This document shows positions 8,124-16,862 of a stretch of 33,462 nucleotides of DNA, piece after piece. The stretch lies in NCBI GenBank assembly GCA_040219275.1, contig JAVJSU010000086.1, forward strand, positions 1-33,462. Reading direction: 5' to 3'. Below the pieces are notes generated by a model that was given only the letters and a program-made list of their open reading frames with translations, was not told where the DNA came from and made no database searches. Source of the stretch: JAVJSU01 sp040219275. Lineage in GTDB: Bacteria; Chloroflexota; Anaerolineae; Aggregatilineales; Phototrophicaceae. Position 1 is the stretch's first letter; the number at the start of each line of letters is the position of its first letter. A program made the translations under genes and the position numbers.

Positions 8124-11100
8124 ATGGCAACGCTTCATATTGTTGACGAGCAAACTTGGAAACAAATCGCCACAACCTATAAGCGGCTTCTAGAGCAACA
8201 AGCAAGTCTTGAAAATTTACTGAATACACAAGATATTTCTCAAAGATTCTCGCCAGATGTTTTAGTCTCAATGCGTGATGAAGTGCGACGTATTTCTGAT
8301 GGTACTGATCGTATTATCAAGTTTCTAAAAGAGACACCTTTTTATGATCTTAAAGTTACTAGAGAACAAATTAGACAGCGCAAAGATATCCTTAATCAGC
8401 GCCCATCTGTAGATCAATTATCAAATATCCCGATAGATCAGACCGAATTACAACTCCGTGAATATCGTAAATTATATGTTCAGCTACTTGATCTTCAACG
8501 TGAAGTGTCTTCTTCAAGAGGAATGCCCCGCCAAACACCTCGCTGGCTAATAATCGTGGGTATTGTTGCGGCTACGATGATTGTGCTTGTAATCATTCAT
8601 CAAGGTATGATGGCATTTCTTTATGGTCAGGGAGAAAACGCCCTTAATGAGAATAACTACACCACTGCGGTTAGTCGTTTTAGTATGACTTATCGTTTCG
8701 GCTTTAATTATCGTGATTCTGATGTTCGTCTGGCGCAGAGCTATGAAAATGAAATCCGTACATTAATTAATAATGAACAATTTGTCAAGGCTCGTGAATC
8801 AGGCAAAGATTATTTCGATGTTGGTGTAGACGATAGTGGCGCAATCTCTGCATTACATAACGTATATATAGGTGAAGCTCAGACTATTTCCGAATCTTTG
8901 CCTGAAGACGATGTACTGACTGTTGCACAATGGGAAACAGTTGCACAGCCAATTATTGATTTACACAGCTTGTTTGAGCTTGAAATCCGCCCTGAACTAG
9001 AAAATCGCATCACGGAGGACAATCCAAGAACCAATGACTTACGCTCGGCTCAACTGAATAGCCAAGAAATTAATCTGTTAGAAATCACCTTTTTAGAACG
9101 AGCAGAGATTTTGTCGCAAGCTCAGGAATGGTCTGCAATCCGACAGATGATTGCCGAGGATAATCTATTGTTTAGCTGGCAAGAATTTCCACGATTAAGA
9201 ATTGCCTATCTTGGGAGTTTGCAGGATGAGGTACAAGTCGTCAGTGCGAGCGATCCGCCACAATGGGATGTGGTCGAGCAAAACGTACTGGAATTGTTAG
9301 GTTTGATTGATGAAACAGAGATTTTCGACTATATGCCAGCACGCATCATCCTTGCGGCGCGTTATGTGGATGAGGCGATTGTCCTTCGTGATGCCATCCC
9401 TGAACCAATTACAGACGGGGAGAGTATTACGGTTGATCTTGCCGCGTGGGAGACTGTGCGTGAAAAACTCGCAGAAGCAAATGATCTTCTTGCCGATGAA
9501 GCCGTGCAAGCATTTTTTAGTCGTGTACAGTCGGATGTTAATTTTGATACTTATATCCCTGTCGAGGAATATCAATCGGCGCGTTCTGAGATTGCTACTG
9601 CGCTTTCTGCAGATGATTTATCCGAACTTGAGCAAGCTAACCTTACAGTACAGATGAGCCAATTGATTTCAGAAACCGTGGTTAGCTTTACCAATGATTC
9701 CTACTATAGTCCGGCAGAAATCTACTTTGATGCGGAAAACTATACAGAGGCACAGCCATTGTATGCTGAGGTTTTTCAGGTTGCGCCGGGTTTTAGAAAT
9801 ACGCGTGAACGCTATTACAACACATTCTATATTCCAGCGGTGGCGGCATTCGATATAGAAGAGTATTCGATTGTCCGAGAGTTATTCGCCAATTTAATTG
9901 ATGAGGGTGGAGAAACATTTGAAGACACTGCTTCACTCTATAGGAGCGCATTCTACATACCTGCCGTTACCGCGTTTGAAAATAATGATACCGAAACGGC
10001 TGTGAATCTGTTGCGGATATTGTACAATGATGTAGATGAGAATTATCGTGATACCGCATTATTATTAACTCAGGGACTTTTTACACTGGGTGTTTCTGCC
10101 ATTGATGAAGCCCGTTTTGAAGATGCGGAGCGTTATCTTGAAGAAATTCAACTGATAGATGCTGATTATCAAGATCTTCGGATTCGTCTCTCACAAGTTT
10201 ATTACTCCATAGCGACGACAACGCTTTCCAATGAAGAAAATCCTGATCGCTTCCAAGAAGCGCGTGAAGTATTCTTGCAGATTGAGGAATTAAACGCTAA
10301 TTATCGGGATACGGCTAGTCTGATCCGCGAGACCTATTATCAGCCGATTTTGATTGCGCTTGCACCGATGGAAGAAACGCCAGATGCAGAAACCTGCACA
10401 ACAATCCGTGAGGATATTAATGCGTTTATCGAGATTGATCCGCAAGCAGTTGACTATCGTGAAATGCGATTGCTGACTAACGAAACTTATTATTGTGAAG
10501 CGCGATCATTCTTTATTCAGGCTCAAGCAGAGACAAATCCCGCATTAAGAGAGGCAACTTTTGAGGAAGCACGTCAATCAATTGAAGCTCTCGGGATTGA
10601 TTCGAATTATAAAGATGTCAACAATCTGATCGTTCAAACTTTTTACATTCCGGCAACCGAATACTATCGAACAGCACTCTATGATGAAGTTGCCAGCGAA
10701 AGGCAGCGAACTGAAGCATTAGAACAAGCGCGTGATTTACTGAATCGCTTGCGAGAAGACAACGATCTTTTCTATGTGTTTTATCAGGATGCGTGGATTT
10801 TGCTTCGTAATACCTATTATGCACCGGCATTTAGAGCTTTCACCGTCGCCAATGATGCTTTTGTGTCTTCCGGTGATACATCTTCTACACAGCAATTGTG
10901 GGAGGATGCACGTGAGTTAACACAGGAGTTGCTGACGCTTGATCGTAATTATGTCCCGCCACAGTCATTTACCCCTCCCGGTGAAACCATAGCATTTGGT
11001 GCATTACTGGAGGCGGAAAGTCTCCCTTCTGCCGATACACTTTATGCAGAAACCTATTATATTCCTGCTCAACGCGCCTATACGGCTCAAGACTGGACGA

Positions 11101-14051
11101 CGGCACGCGGTTATTTGTCAGATTTACTGGCATTTGATCCACTTTATCGTGATGCCGCAGAGCTATTGCTGAATTCTTATTGGGTACAGGGCGAACAGGC
11201 ATCTGTTGCTGGGGAATGGGCAACCGCTCAGACAGTGCTAAATCCTCTGGTTAATCTTGATCCTAATTATCGTCCTGAGTATGACAGTCAGCCTGCATTT
11301 ACCCTTTTGGCGAATTCATATGCAATTCCTGCGGGTCTTGCATATGAAAGTGCATCCGAATCTTATGAGAGTGCGAGTTGGGAAACCGTATTTTCTAACC
11401 TTGTCCCGCTAGTTGAACTTGCACCAGATTATTCGGAAAATCTACCGTCACCTGCTTTACGTTTTTTACACGAGGCTTATTATCAGCGTGCAGTAATGGC
11501 AGAAGAGGCGGCACGCAATGCGGAGTTAAATTCTCAGGAAGCTGTGGACGCGTGGCAAATTACCAAGGATAGCCTTGTGAATTTGCTCTTACTTGATGCA
11601 GACCCGGAAGTAAGTACACCAAATCTACTGTCAGACATCATTAATCCATATCGCGATGCACAAGATCGCCTTCGGGACGTGTTCCATCAGCTTGCCGCGT
11701 CAGCACTTTTGATCGGCGATTGGCAACGAGCACGCATTACGTCAATTGAACTACTCTTTATTGACCCTACAGATACACTTGCAAACGAGCAACTCCGAGA
11801 GTCTTTTTATCTGAGCGGTGAAGAAGCATTGAATGTTCAAGATTATGATACGGCGCGTCAGGAATTCACAGATTTGCTCTTACTCGATGGTTCATCTGGT
11901 GCGACAAATCCGTTTGACACAGAAACACCCTACCGTGGTTCCGATGCTTTGCTTCTTGATGCATATCATGATCAGGCACAGGCGCATCTTGATGCCAACG
12001 AGTGGCGTGCCGCGCGTGCTGTTGCAGGGGAATTGCTGGCATTTTTGCCGGATGATGAGGTCTCTAATATTCACTTAAGAGAGTCTTTCTATTCCGAGTC
12101 TGTTGCCTTGATCGAAGCGGGCGAATGGGAAAACGCCCGTAGCCTTTTGTCCACTTTGATCCGTCTGGATAATGCGGGTGTTTCCTTATCTGAGGCGATC
12201 AGCTTAGATAATGCCGCAAACTGGCGCGACTCCGCACAGCAGTTTAGGATTACATTTTATCGTCCGGCGGAGGAAGCATTAAATTCAGGGAATTTTGGCA
12301 TTGCGCGTGATCTTATCAGCGATTTGCTTGAAATCGTCCCTGATGATGGGCAAGCGAATAATATTGTTATTGATTCGTACCTGCTTCCGGCACAAAACGC
12401 GTTTGATACGGGTAACTGGGGAATTGCGAGAGATACAATTGATGACATGTTCTCTTCATCATCGAACGTATTACTCACCAACGGGGATCGTTATGGAGAT
12501 GCTGTTCGGCTATATATGCTGGCTTATTTGCAACCTGCGGATATTGCGTTAGATAGTGGCGATTGGATAGTTGCGCGTGCAAACAGTATTCTTGCTATTA
12601 CGATAGGGACACGTTTTGGAAACATAGGCGACCAAGCTACGCCGAATTATGTGTTGGTACAAGACTTGCTTGAAGAGTCTCGTATGGTTTTTGGCGATGC
12701 TTATTTCCAACCGGTAGACCAATCCCTTACAGAAGCGGACTGGATAACTGCGCGTGATATTCTCGCTGAATTACAAACATATCTTGAACAACTCAGTGAG
12801 ACCGAACGTATATGGTATCCAGCATTTGATGATGTAGAAGCCTACTTGCTAGATACCTATTCACAGCCCGTTGAACAGGCGACTAATAATGGTGATCTCG
12901 GTGCCGCGAGAACCGCATTGATAGAATTACAGTCGATATTCCCTGGTGCGAGTCAAACGATTGCCCAACTCAATATTCGCCTTTTTAATGTGCCACTTGC
13001 AGATGCGATAAATGCACAGGATTGGGCTAGCGCCGCGGACCTATTCACTAACCTTAAGAATCAACCCATCCGTCCACTTAATTTGGATACGATATTGATT
13101 GATTTTCCACGACTACGCGACGAACTAGCCCTGCGTAACGTCGATTTCTGGCGTGCAGATGATGTTGAAGGGCGTATTTATAGCCTGACACCCGCAGATT
13201 TTCCTGTAGCAGATGTGCTCTCGGTGGCGGTAAGTACCAGCGGGACACGGGCTTATATTGCTGATAGTACCGGAATTATCTATGTCTTTAACATCCGGCT
13301 CGGCGCTGTTGAATTTATCATTGATACAGCTACTCGATTCATTACGGACATCGTTGTGGATCCTGCCGGGCTTTGGATTGCTACCTTGCATGATGATGGT
13401 ATTGTCCGCATTTGGGGTGCCGAAAATGGGCAACCACTCGCTACGGTGCAACGTTCTGATGATCGCATCATGAGCATGGCATTGAGTGTGGATGGTTCTT
13501 TGTTGGCGACAGGTACAGAAAACACACGTATTGTTTCTTTCTGGACACCAGATGATTGGACCACACCCGTAAGTACCTTAATTGCGACGATTCCGATTAC
13601 TGGGCTTAGTTTATCTCCAGACAATACACAATTAACTATCGTTGGCGATGAGCAATGGGCTTTACATGATGTCGACACCGGAACGATGAGTCTTGTAACA
13701 GATACTAATTTGCCATTCACACATGCCGAATACCGACCAGACAGTGATGCAATTGCGTTATTTGGTTATTCACCTAATGTCACGATAGTGGATGCTAATG
13801 GAGATCCAGTGAGAACTTTTACCGGACATACTGATTGGGTACGAGGTGCTGTGTTTGTTGGGATAGATGATCTTTTAGCAACACTGGGTGCAGATGGTCG
13901 TTTCATCTTATGGGATCCCCAGTCTGGCTTACCTGTTAATGTAATCGAAGAGATCGTTGATGGTGCTTTTGATTTCAGCATCTCAATAGATGGAAACGTT
14001 ATCGTGGTAGGCGGTGCAAATGGACAGATTCAAGTATTCAGAGTTGGTTAA
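8124..14051 (+). CDS. Giant single-pass membrane protein with TPR-like repeats and a C-terminal WD40 propeller
   Basis: About 1,975 residues. A cytoplasmic, partly coiled-coil head (1-135) is followed by one membrane segment (about 141-163: WLIIVGIVAATMIVLVII). A very long region of TPR-like helical repeats then runs to about residue 1650. Repeats of roughly 60-75 residues share a pattern like 'Y..A..A....W..AR..L..LL..DP.YRD'. The last 300 residues form WD40 blades (LSVAVSTSGT, GIVRIWGAENG, GRFILWDPQSG). The protein would hold a large helical-propeller body on one side of the membrane. I start at the ATG at 8124 because AGGTGGGG lies about ten bases upstream; an upstream ATG at 8100 has no ribosome site. 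It is divergent from the DUF4062 operon. Function unknown; a scaffold or sensor is an inference. Confidence 0.75.
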   Translation: MATLHIVDEQTWKQIATTYKRLLEQQASLENLLNTQDISQRFSPDVLVSMRDEVRRISDGTDRIIKFLKETPFYDLKVTREQIRQRKDILNQRPSVDQLSNIPIDQTELQLREYRKLYVQLLDLQREVSSSRGMPRQTPRWLIIVGIVAATMIVLVIIHQGMMAFLYGQGENALNENNYTTAVSRFSMTYRFGFNYRDSDVRLAQSYENEIRTLINNEQFVKARESGKDYFDVGVDDSGAISALHNVYIGEAQTISESLPEDDVLTVAQWETVAQPIIDLHSLFELEIRPELENRITEDNPRTNDLRSAQLNSQEINLLEITFLERAEILSQAQEWSAIRQMIAEDNLLFSWQEFPRLRIAYLGSLQDEVQVVSASDPPQWDVVEQNVLELLGLIDETEIFDYMPARIILAARYVDEAIVLRDAIPEPITDGESITVDLAAWETVREKLAEANDLLADEAVQAFFSRVQSDVNFDTYIPVEEYQSARSEIATALSADDLSELEQANLTVQMSQLISETVVSFTNDSYYSPAEIYFDAENYTEAQPLYAEVFQVAPGFRNTRERYYNTFYIPAVAAFDIEEYSIVRELFANLIDEGGETFEDTASLYRSAFYIPAVTAFENNDTETAVNLLRILYNDVDENYRDTALLLTQGLFTLGVSAIDEARFEDAERYLEEIQLIDADYQDLRIRLSQVYYSIATTTLSNEENPDRFQEAREVFLQIEELNANYRDTASLIRETYYQPILIALAPMEETPDAETCTTIREDINAFIEIDPQAVDYREMRLLTNETYYCEARSFFIQAQAETNPALREATFEEARQSIEALGIDSNYKDVNNLIVQTFYIPATEYYRTALYDEVASERQRTEALEQARDLLNRLREDNDLFYVFYQDAWILLRNTYYAPAFRAFTVANDAFVSSGDTSSTQQLWEDARELTQELLTLDRNYVPPQSFTPPGETIAFGALLEAESLPSADTLYAETYYIPAQRAYTAQDWTTARGYLSDLLAFDPLYRDAAELLLNSYWVQGEQASVAGEWATAQTVLNPLVNLDPNYRPEYDSQPAFTLLANSYAIPAGLAYESASESYESASWETVFSNLVPLVELAPDYSENLPSPALRFLHEAYYQRAVMAEEAARNAELNSQEAVDAWQITKDSLVNLLLLDADPEVSTPNLLSDIINPYRDAQDRLRDVFHQLAASALLIGDWQRARITSIELLFIDPTDTLANEQLRESFYLSGEEALNVQDYDTARQEFTDLLLLDGSSGATNPFDTETPYRGSDALLLDAYHDQAQAHLDANEWRAARAVAGELLAFLPDDEVSNIHLRESFYSESVALIEAGEWENARSLLSTLIRLDNAGVSLSEAISLDNAANWRDSAQQFRITFYRPAEEALNSGNFGIARDLISDLLEIVPDDGQANNIVIDSYLLPAQNAFDTGNWGIARDTIDDMFSSSSNVLLTNGDRYGDAVRLYMLAYLQPADIALDSGDWIVARANSILAITIGTRFGNIGDQATPNYVLVQDLLEESRMVFGDAYFQPVDQSLTEADWITARDILAELQTYLEQLSETERIWYPAFDDVEAYLLDTYSQPVEQATNNGDLGAARTALIELQSIFPGASQTIAQLNIRLFNVPLADAINAQDWASAADLFTNLKNQPIRPLNLDTILIDFPRLRDELALRNVDFWRADDVEGRIYSLTPADFPVADVLSVAVSTSGTRAYIADSTGIIYVFNIRLGAVEFIIDTATRFITDIVVDPAGLWIATLHDDGIVRIWGAENGQPLATVQRSDDRIMSMALSVDGSLLATGTENTRIVSFWTPDDWTTPVSTLIATIPITGLSLSPDNTQLTIVGDEQWALHDVDTGTMSLVTDTNLPFTHAEYRPDSDAIALFGYSPNVTIVDANGDPVRTFTGHTDWVRGAVFVGIDDLLATLGADGRFILWDPQSGLPVNVIEEIVDGAFDFSISIDGNVIVVGGANGQIQVFRVG

Positions 14052-14130
14052 CTCAGCGGAGATTTTTTAGCCGTAAATTGCTTAAGTTGCAACAGATACA
14101 GCATATTTAAGTTGAACATAAAATCACATA

Positions 14131-14176
14131 AAGGAGGTTGCATCGTCACTTTATAAGACGATGTACGAACGATATG
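14131..14176 (+). promoter_or_regulatory. Shine-Dalgarno separated from its start codon by a small hairpin
   Basis: A strong AAGGAGG (14131-14137) lies 36 bases before the best start codon at 14174, which is too far for normal use. Between them CATCGTC (14141-14147) pairs perfectly with GACGATG (14157-14163) around a 9-base loop. Folding the hairpin would reduce the effective distance to about 13 bases. This may be a structure-dependent start, or a real start may use an unrecognised codon. Confidence 0.4.
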
Positions 14177-14938
14177 AACCGAAAAACCCACTTTCATACG
14201 ATTCTGGTTTTGCTCGTTGCGGTATTTGCAGGGAGTCTGGTGATTAATGCACAAATTCGGGATACTATCCGCTTGGATGAGGACGGCAATGCTGACTTAA
14301 GAAGTTATCCTGTTTTCTTAGATGCTGGTGATGTCATAACCGTAACGGTAACGCGCCTTACGGGGGATTTACTTCCGTTTGTTGGTATTGTCAATGAAAA
14401 TGGACAGGTGCTTGCACGTCAATCTGCGGAAGGTAGTTCTCAGGTTATTTTGACATACGATGTCGAAGGTGTGGGTGATTATGAAGTGCAGGTCACGCAG
14501 GAAGGGATTGGCGATGAAGCTACCTTCGGTGATTACATTATTCAAATTACTATTGCGAATGATTCTCAAACATCAGAAGACGTTCTCCTTCCCTGGACAG
14601 ATAATCTAGAATCTATCGTGATTGTACAGACCACGCGCACCATATTTGCGGAAATTAACGATGAGAGCCAACAGCATTTCTATGATATTTTCGTTAGAGC
14701 AGGGCGAACATTGTCCCTTGAGATGCAACGTATGGATGGTGATTTGAATCCAAACGTTGGTGTGGTTGATATTTCCACTCAATCCGTACTTGCACGCGGT
14801 CAATCAGTCTCTGATGAGTTAGCTACTTTAACTTTTTCACCAGAAACTTCAGGATGGTATCGTATCGGAACAACACGTTTTGACCCTGTAGGCGAGACAT
14901 CATCGGGGAATTATCGTCTCGATGTACAGATTCAATAA
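14174..14938 (+). CDS. Secreted protein with two PPC-like beta domains
   Basis: About 254 residues from the ATG at 14174, which begins a clear signal peptide (LVLLVAVFAGSLVINAQ). The mature part holds two related beta domains (about residues 30-125 and 140-250). Each contains a '(L/F)..AG..(I/L)...(M/V)..(M/L).GDL.P..G(I/V)V' pattern, as in PPC-like domains. The same kind of domain opens the secreted PPC/SH3 protein on the other side of the locus, which links the two transcription units. The gene follows the giant TPR/WD40 gene in the same direction with about 120 bases between. An earlier in-frame TTG at 14138 abuts the Shine-Dalgarno sequence and is unlikely. It is probably a surface or exported ligand-binding partner; no enzymatic motif is visible. 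Confidence 0.65.
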   Translation: MNRKTHFHTILVLLVAVFAGSLVINAQIRDTIRLDEDGNADLRSYPVFLDAGDVITVTVTRLTGDLLPFVGIVNENGQVLARQSAEGSSQVILTYDVEGVGDYEVQVTQEGIGDEATFGDYIIQITIANDSQTSEDVLLPWTDNLESIVIVQTTRTIFAEINDESQQHFYDIFVRAGRTLSLEMQRMDGDLNPNVGVVDISTQSVLARGQSVSDELATLTFSPETSGWYRIGTTRFDPVGETSSGNYRLDVQIQ

Positions 14939-15127
14939 AATTCGTTCTGATTAACCTTTTGCGATAATCAACGGAAATTTCTCAGAACTATCCAACCCAT
15001 TTCTAATAACACCTTTTCATATCGGCTGTTCACTAATATCTCGTTATGGACACTATCTTACACTTGCTTGTGTGAGTTACTCCGTTGCCACGCGGGATTT
15101 CAACGTGAATCGCATATTGATTAGATT

Positions 15128-15379
15128 TCATGTTTCTGATTGGTTGTTATCTTCGGGCATAAGTAGCCCGTATTCACGGAGAAGTGATAAGTCATCGCGG
15201 GTATCTTCGGTGTCTTTCGATTCAGGTTGTGATGCTGATTCATCTTCAAACATCTCTGGTGGGAGGTGGGCGCGGAGTTGATTGAGGCGAAGTTTAAGGA
15301 AGAGCCGCCATTCACGGTAGGCGTGATAGGCTTGCTCTTCGAGTGCGTGCCAGGGGTTCGTGTCGGTTGGGTTTGCCAT
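15128..15379 (-). CDS. Small hypothetical protein of the mobile region
   Basis: An 83-residue product, probably cytoplasmic, with an amphipathic helical first half (WHALEEQAYHAYREWRLF) and an acidic, Ser/Asp-rich second half. I do not recognise a family. The ATG at 15379 is chosen because AAGGAAA lies 6-7 bases upstream and it fits just 11 bases after the preceding gene; an upstream start at 15433 would run into that gene. It is third of three closely packed leftward genes that diverge from parM, so it is probably a cargo or accessory gene of the plasmid-like element. Confidence 0.55.
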   Translation of the reverse strand: MANPTDTNPWHALEEQAYHAYREWRLFLKLRLNQLRAHLPPEMFEDESASQPESKDTEDTRDDLSLLREYGLLMPEDNNQSET

Positions 15380-15390
15380 TAGGTTTCCTT

Positions 15391-16440
15391 TCAGCGATCC
15401 ATATCCAGCGAGGGAAGCAAAGGAGTTCGCCACACGTCTTTGTCGAAATTTAAGGAGGGATAACGCGGGTCAAGTTGACCGATATTGACCTCCTGCCAAT
15501 CCAGTGATGGTTCAGCGCCATGCTCACGCGCCCAGGTTGTCGCGGCGGCGACTGACGGTCCGGTACCTTCTTCGTGGAGCATGTGATTAAACTTCTGCGC
15601 GGCATCGGTCACATAGTCCGCGTCCTGCGCTTCGACACGCATGATTTCCACCTGAGCGAGAGTGAATTCACTCCCGTTACGTTCAACATGTACGAGATTG
15701 AGGCTGTGGGCTTCGATTTCTGGTTCATGCTCAACTACGCTTCCGGCGCGGAAATAATAGCCCATGCCTGATTCAAGCTCGATTTCGCGTTGGGTAGTGA
15801 AAGTATCCGGTGGACCTTGCGTGAATAATCGGGCATCAGGGCGATCTGCCATGAGCGAGCCGTTTTCGACAGCGATCCGTTCGACTTCGCGCATTTCCGC
15901 CTGTAAACCGCTCTGCTCGCGCAGATCCAGCAGAGTCTGTTGTTCGTTGCGGGCATCCTGCGAGCGATCATAATCGCCGAGCAGTAAGGATTGGGTTTCA
16001 TATACGCCGTTACGTTGCCACGTCTTGATGCTCTGCAACTCAAACGTTCCCTGTGCCTGTTCCACGATGTCGTAGGTGTAGTTTGTCGCTTCGATTTCGA
16101 CCTGTTGCAGACTCTTGAACGGATCGGGTGGTCCTGCAGTGAAGAGGCGCGAGTCTTCGCGGTTGGGATCCAGCAAGCCGTTGGCGACAGCGTGACGTTC
16201 GGATGCCTGCACCGCAGTTTCCAGACCGTAGTCTTCCTTGAGATCAACCAATTTTGATTCCAGATTAAGCGCGTCCTGAAAGTTCTCAAAGCGGGCGATG
16301 GGTAAGGTCTGATGCCCGTTTTGCCAGTATTTGTTCAATTCGACCTGCGGACCATTGTCCGGGTCATAGTTGCTGGCGAAGTAGTAATTAGCTTCGCCTT
16401 CGTTGGTGATGTCACCGGATAGTGAAGAGGTTTCTACCAT
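15391..16440 (-). CDS. Three-repeat hypothetical protein of the mobile region
   Basis: This 349-residue protein is built from three related units of about 105 residues (roughly 13-118, 120-225 and 226-330). Units one and two each end in a recognisable seam, DSRLFTAGPPDPF and DARLFTQGPPDTF, after a helix containing ERHAVANG or ERIAVENG. Each unit starts with a beta pattern carrying aromatic residues (NYYFASNYD, NYTYDIV, GYYFRAG). There is no signal peptide or membrane segment. I do not recognise the family; such repeats suggest binding rather than catalysis. The ATG at 16440 follows AAAGGAG at a normal distance. It lies 14 bases downstream of the 87-residue gene, so the two are co-transcribed. 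Confidence 0.65.
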   Translation of the reverse strand: MVETSSLSGDITNEGEANYYFASNYDPDNGPQVELNKYWQNGHQTLPIARFENFQDALNLESKLVDLKEDYGLETAVQASERHAVANGLLDPNREDSRLFTAGPPDPFKSLQQVEIEATNYTYDIVEQAQGTFELQSIKTWQRNGVYETQSLLLGDYDRSQDARNEQQTLLDLREQSGLQAEMREVERIAVENGSLMADRPDARLFTQGPPDTFTTQREIELESGMGYYFRAGSVVEHEPEIEAHSLNLVHVERNGSEFTLAQVEIMRVEAQDADYVTDAAQKFNHMLHEEGTGPSVAAATTWAREHGAEPSLDWQEVNIGQLDPRYPSLNFDKDVWRTPLLPSLDMDR

Positions 16441-16454
16441 GATTTGTTACTCCT

Positions 16455-16718
16455 TTAAGTTGTTCCGAAGCGTAAATATTCGCCTGCGGACGGACGATTA
16501 TTGAGATACCAGATGCCTTCCTCCTGCACATCGAAAAGAAAGTGAAAACGCGGAAGGTTGGCGATGAGGAAACGATGGTGCTCGTTGTAGTGCTGGAAAG
16601 CGGCATCTTCGTTGAAGATATGTAGCCCCTGCCGCTGGTTGAAAATCACACGGATGGGACAATTTTCGAAGACGAGGCGGGCTTTGCCCTCAAGCATGAC
16701 ACTCATCTGCTGGTACAT
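16455..16718 (-). CDS. Small hypothetical protein, first gene of the leftward trio
   Basis: About 87 residues from the ATG at 16718; a TTG at 16724 and an ATG at 16706 are alternatives, and no strong ribosome site decides among them. The sequence is beta-rich with many aromatic and His residues (HYNEHHRFLIANL, FHFLFDV). No family was recognised and there is no export signal. It is divergent from parM across a 144-base gap, which makes it the first gene of a three-gene leftward unit that probably shares control with the partition operon. Confidence 0.5.
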   Translation of the reverse strand: MYQQMSVMLEGKARLVFENCPIRVIFNQRQGLHIFNEDAAFQHYNEHHRFLIANLPRFHFLFDVQEEGIWYLNNRPSAGEYLRFGTT

Positions 16719-16754
16719 CACCAACTCAACAAATAGTTATGCCGTTTGACTTAG

Positions 16755-16764
16755 GCGACGTCGC
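16755..16764. promoter_or_regulatory. Perfect 10-bp palindrome in the divergent parM promoter region
   Basis: GCGACGTCGC is its own reverse complement and lies in the 144-base gap between the leftward trio and parM. A TTGACT at 16746-16751 nearby could be a -35 box, but no convincing -10 was found. It could be an operator for the ParR-like protein; this is an inference. Confidence 0.25.
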
Positions 16765-16862
16765 GCGTGCCTTCGCTGGCTCGTTCGCGTCCCGTTTTGC
16801 ACATCTGGAAGATCAGTCCGATGACTGAGACTTCCACCTTAGATATGGAGAGTGAAAGCACA

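Noticed and set aside
13125..13981. Leftward frames across the WD40 part of the giant gene
   Set aside because: They are antisense shadows; the rightward frame has clear WD40 blades.
15735..16289. 184-residue frame opposite or within the three-repeat gene
   Set aside because: It is a shifted frame of the three-repeat gene, rich in Arg and Ser with no ribosome site or family signal.
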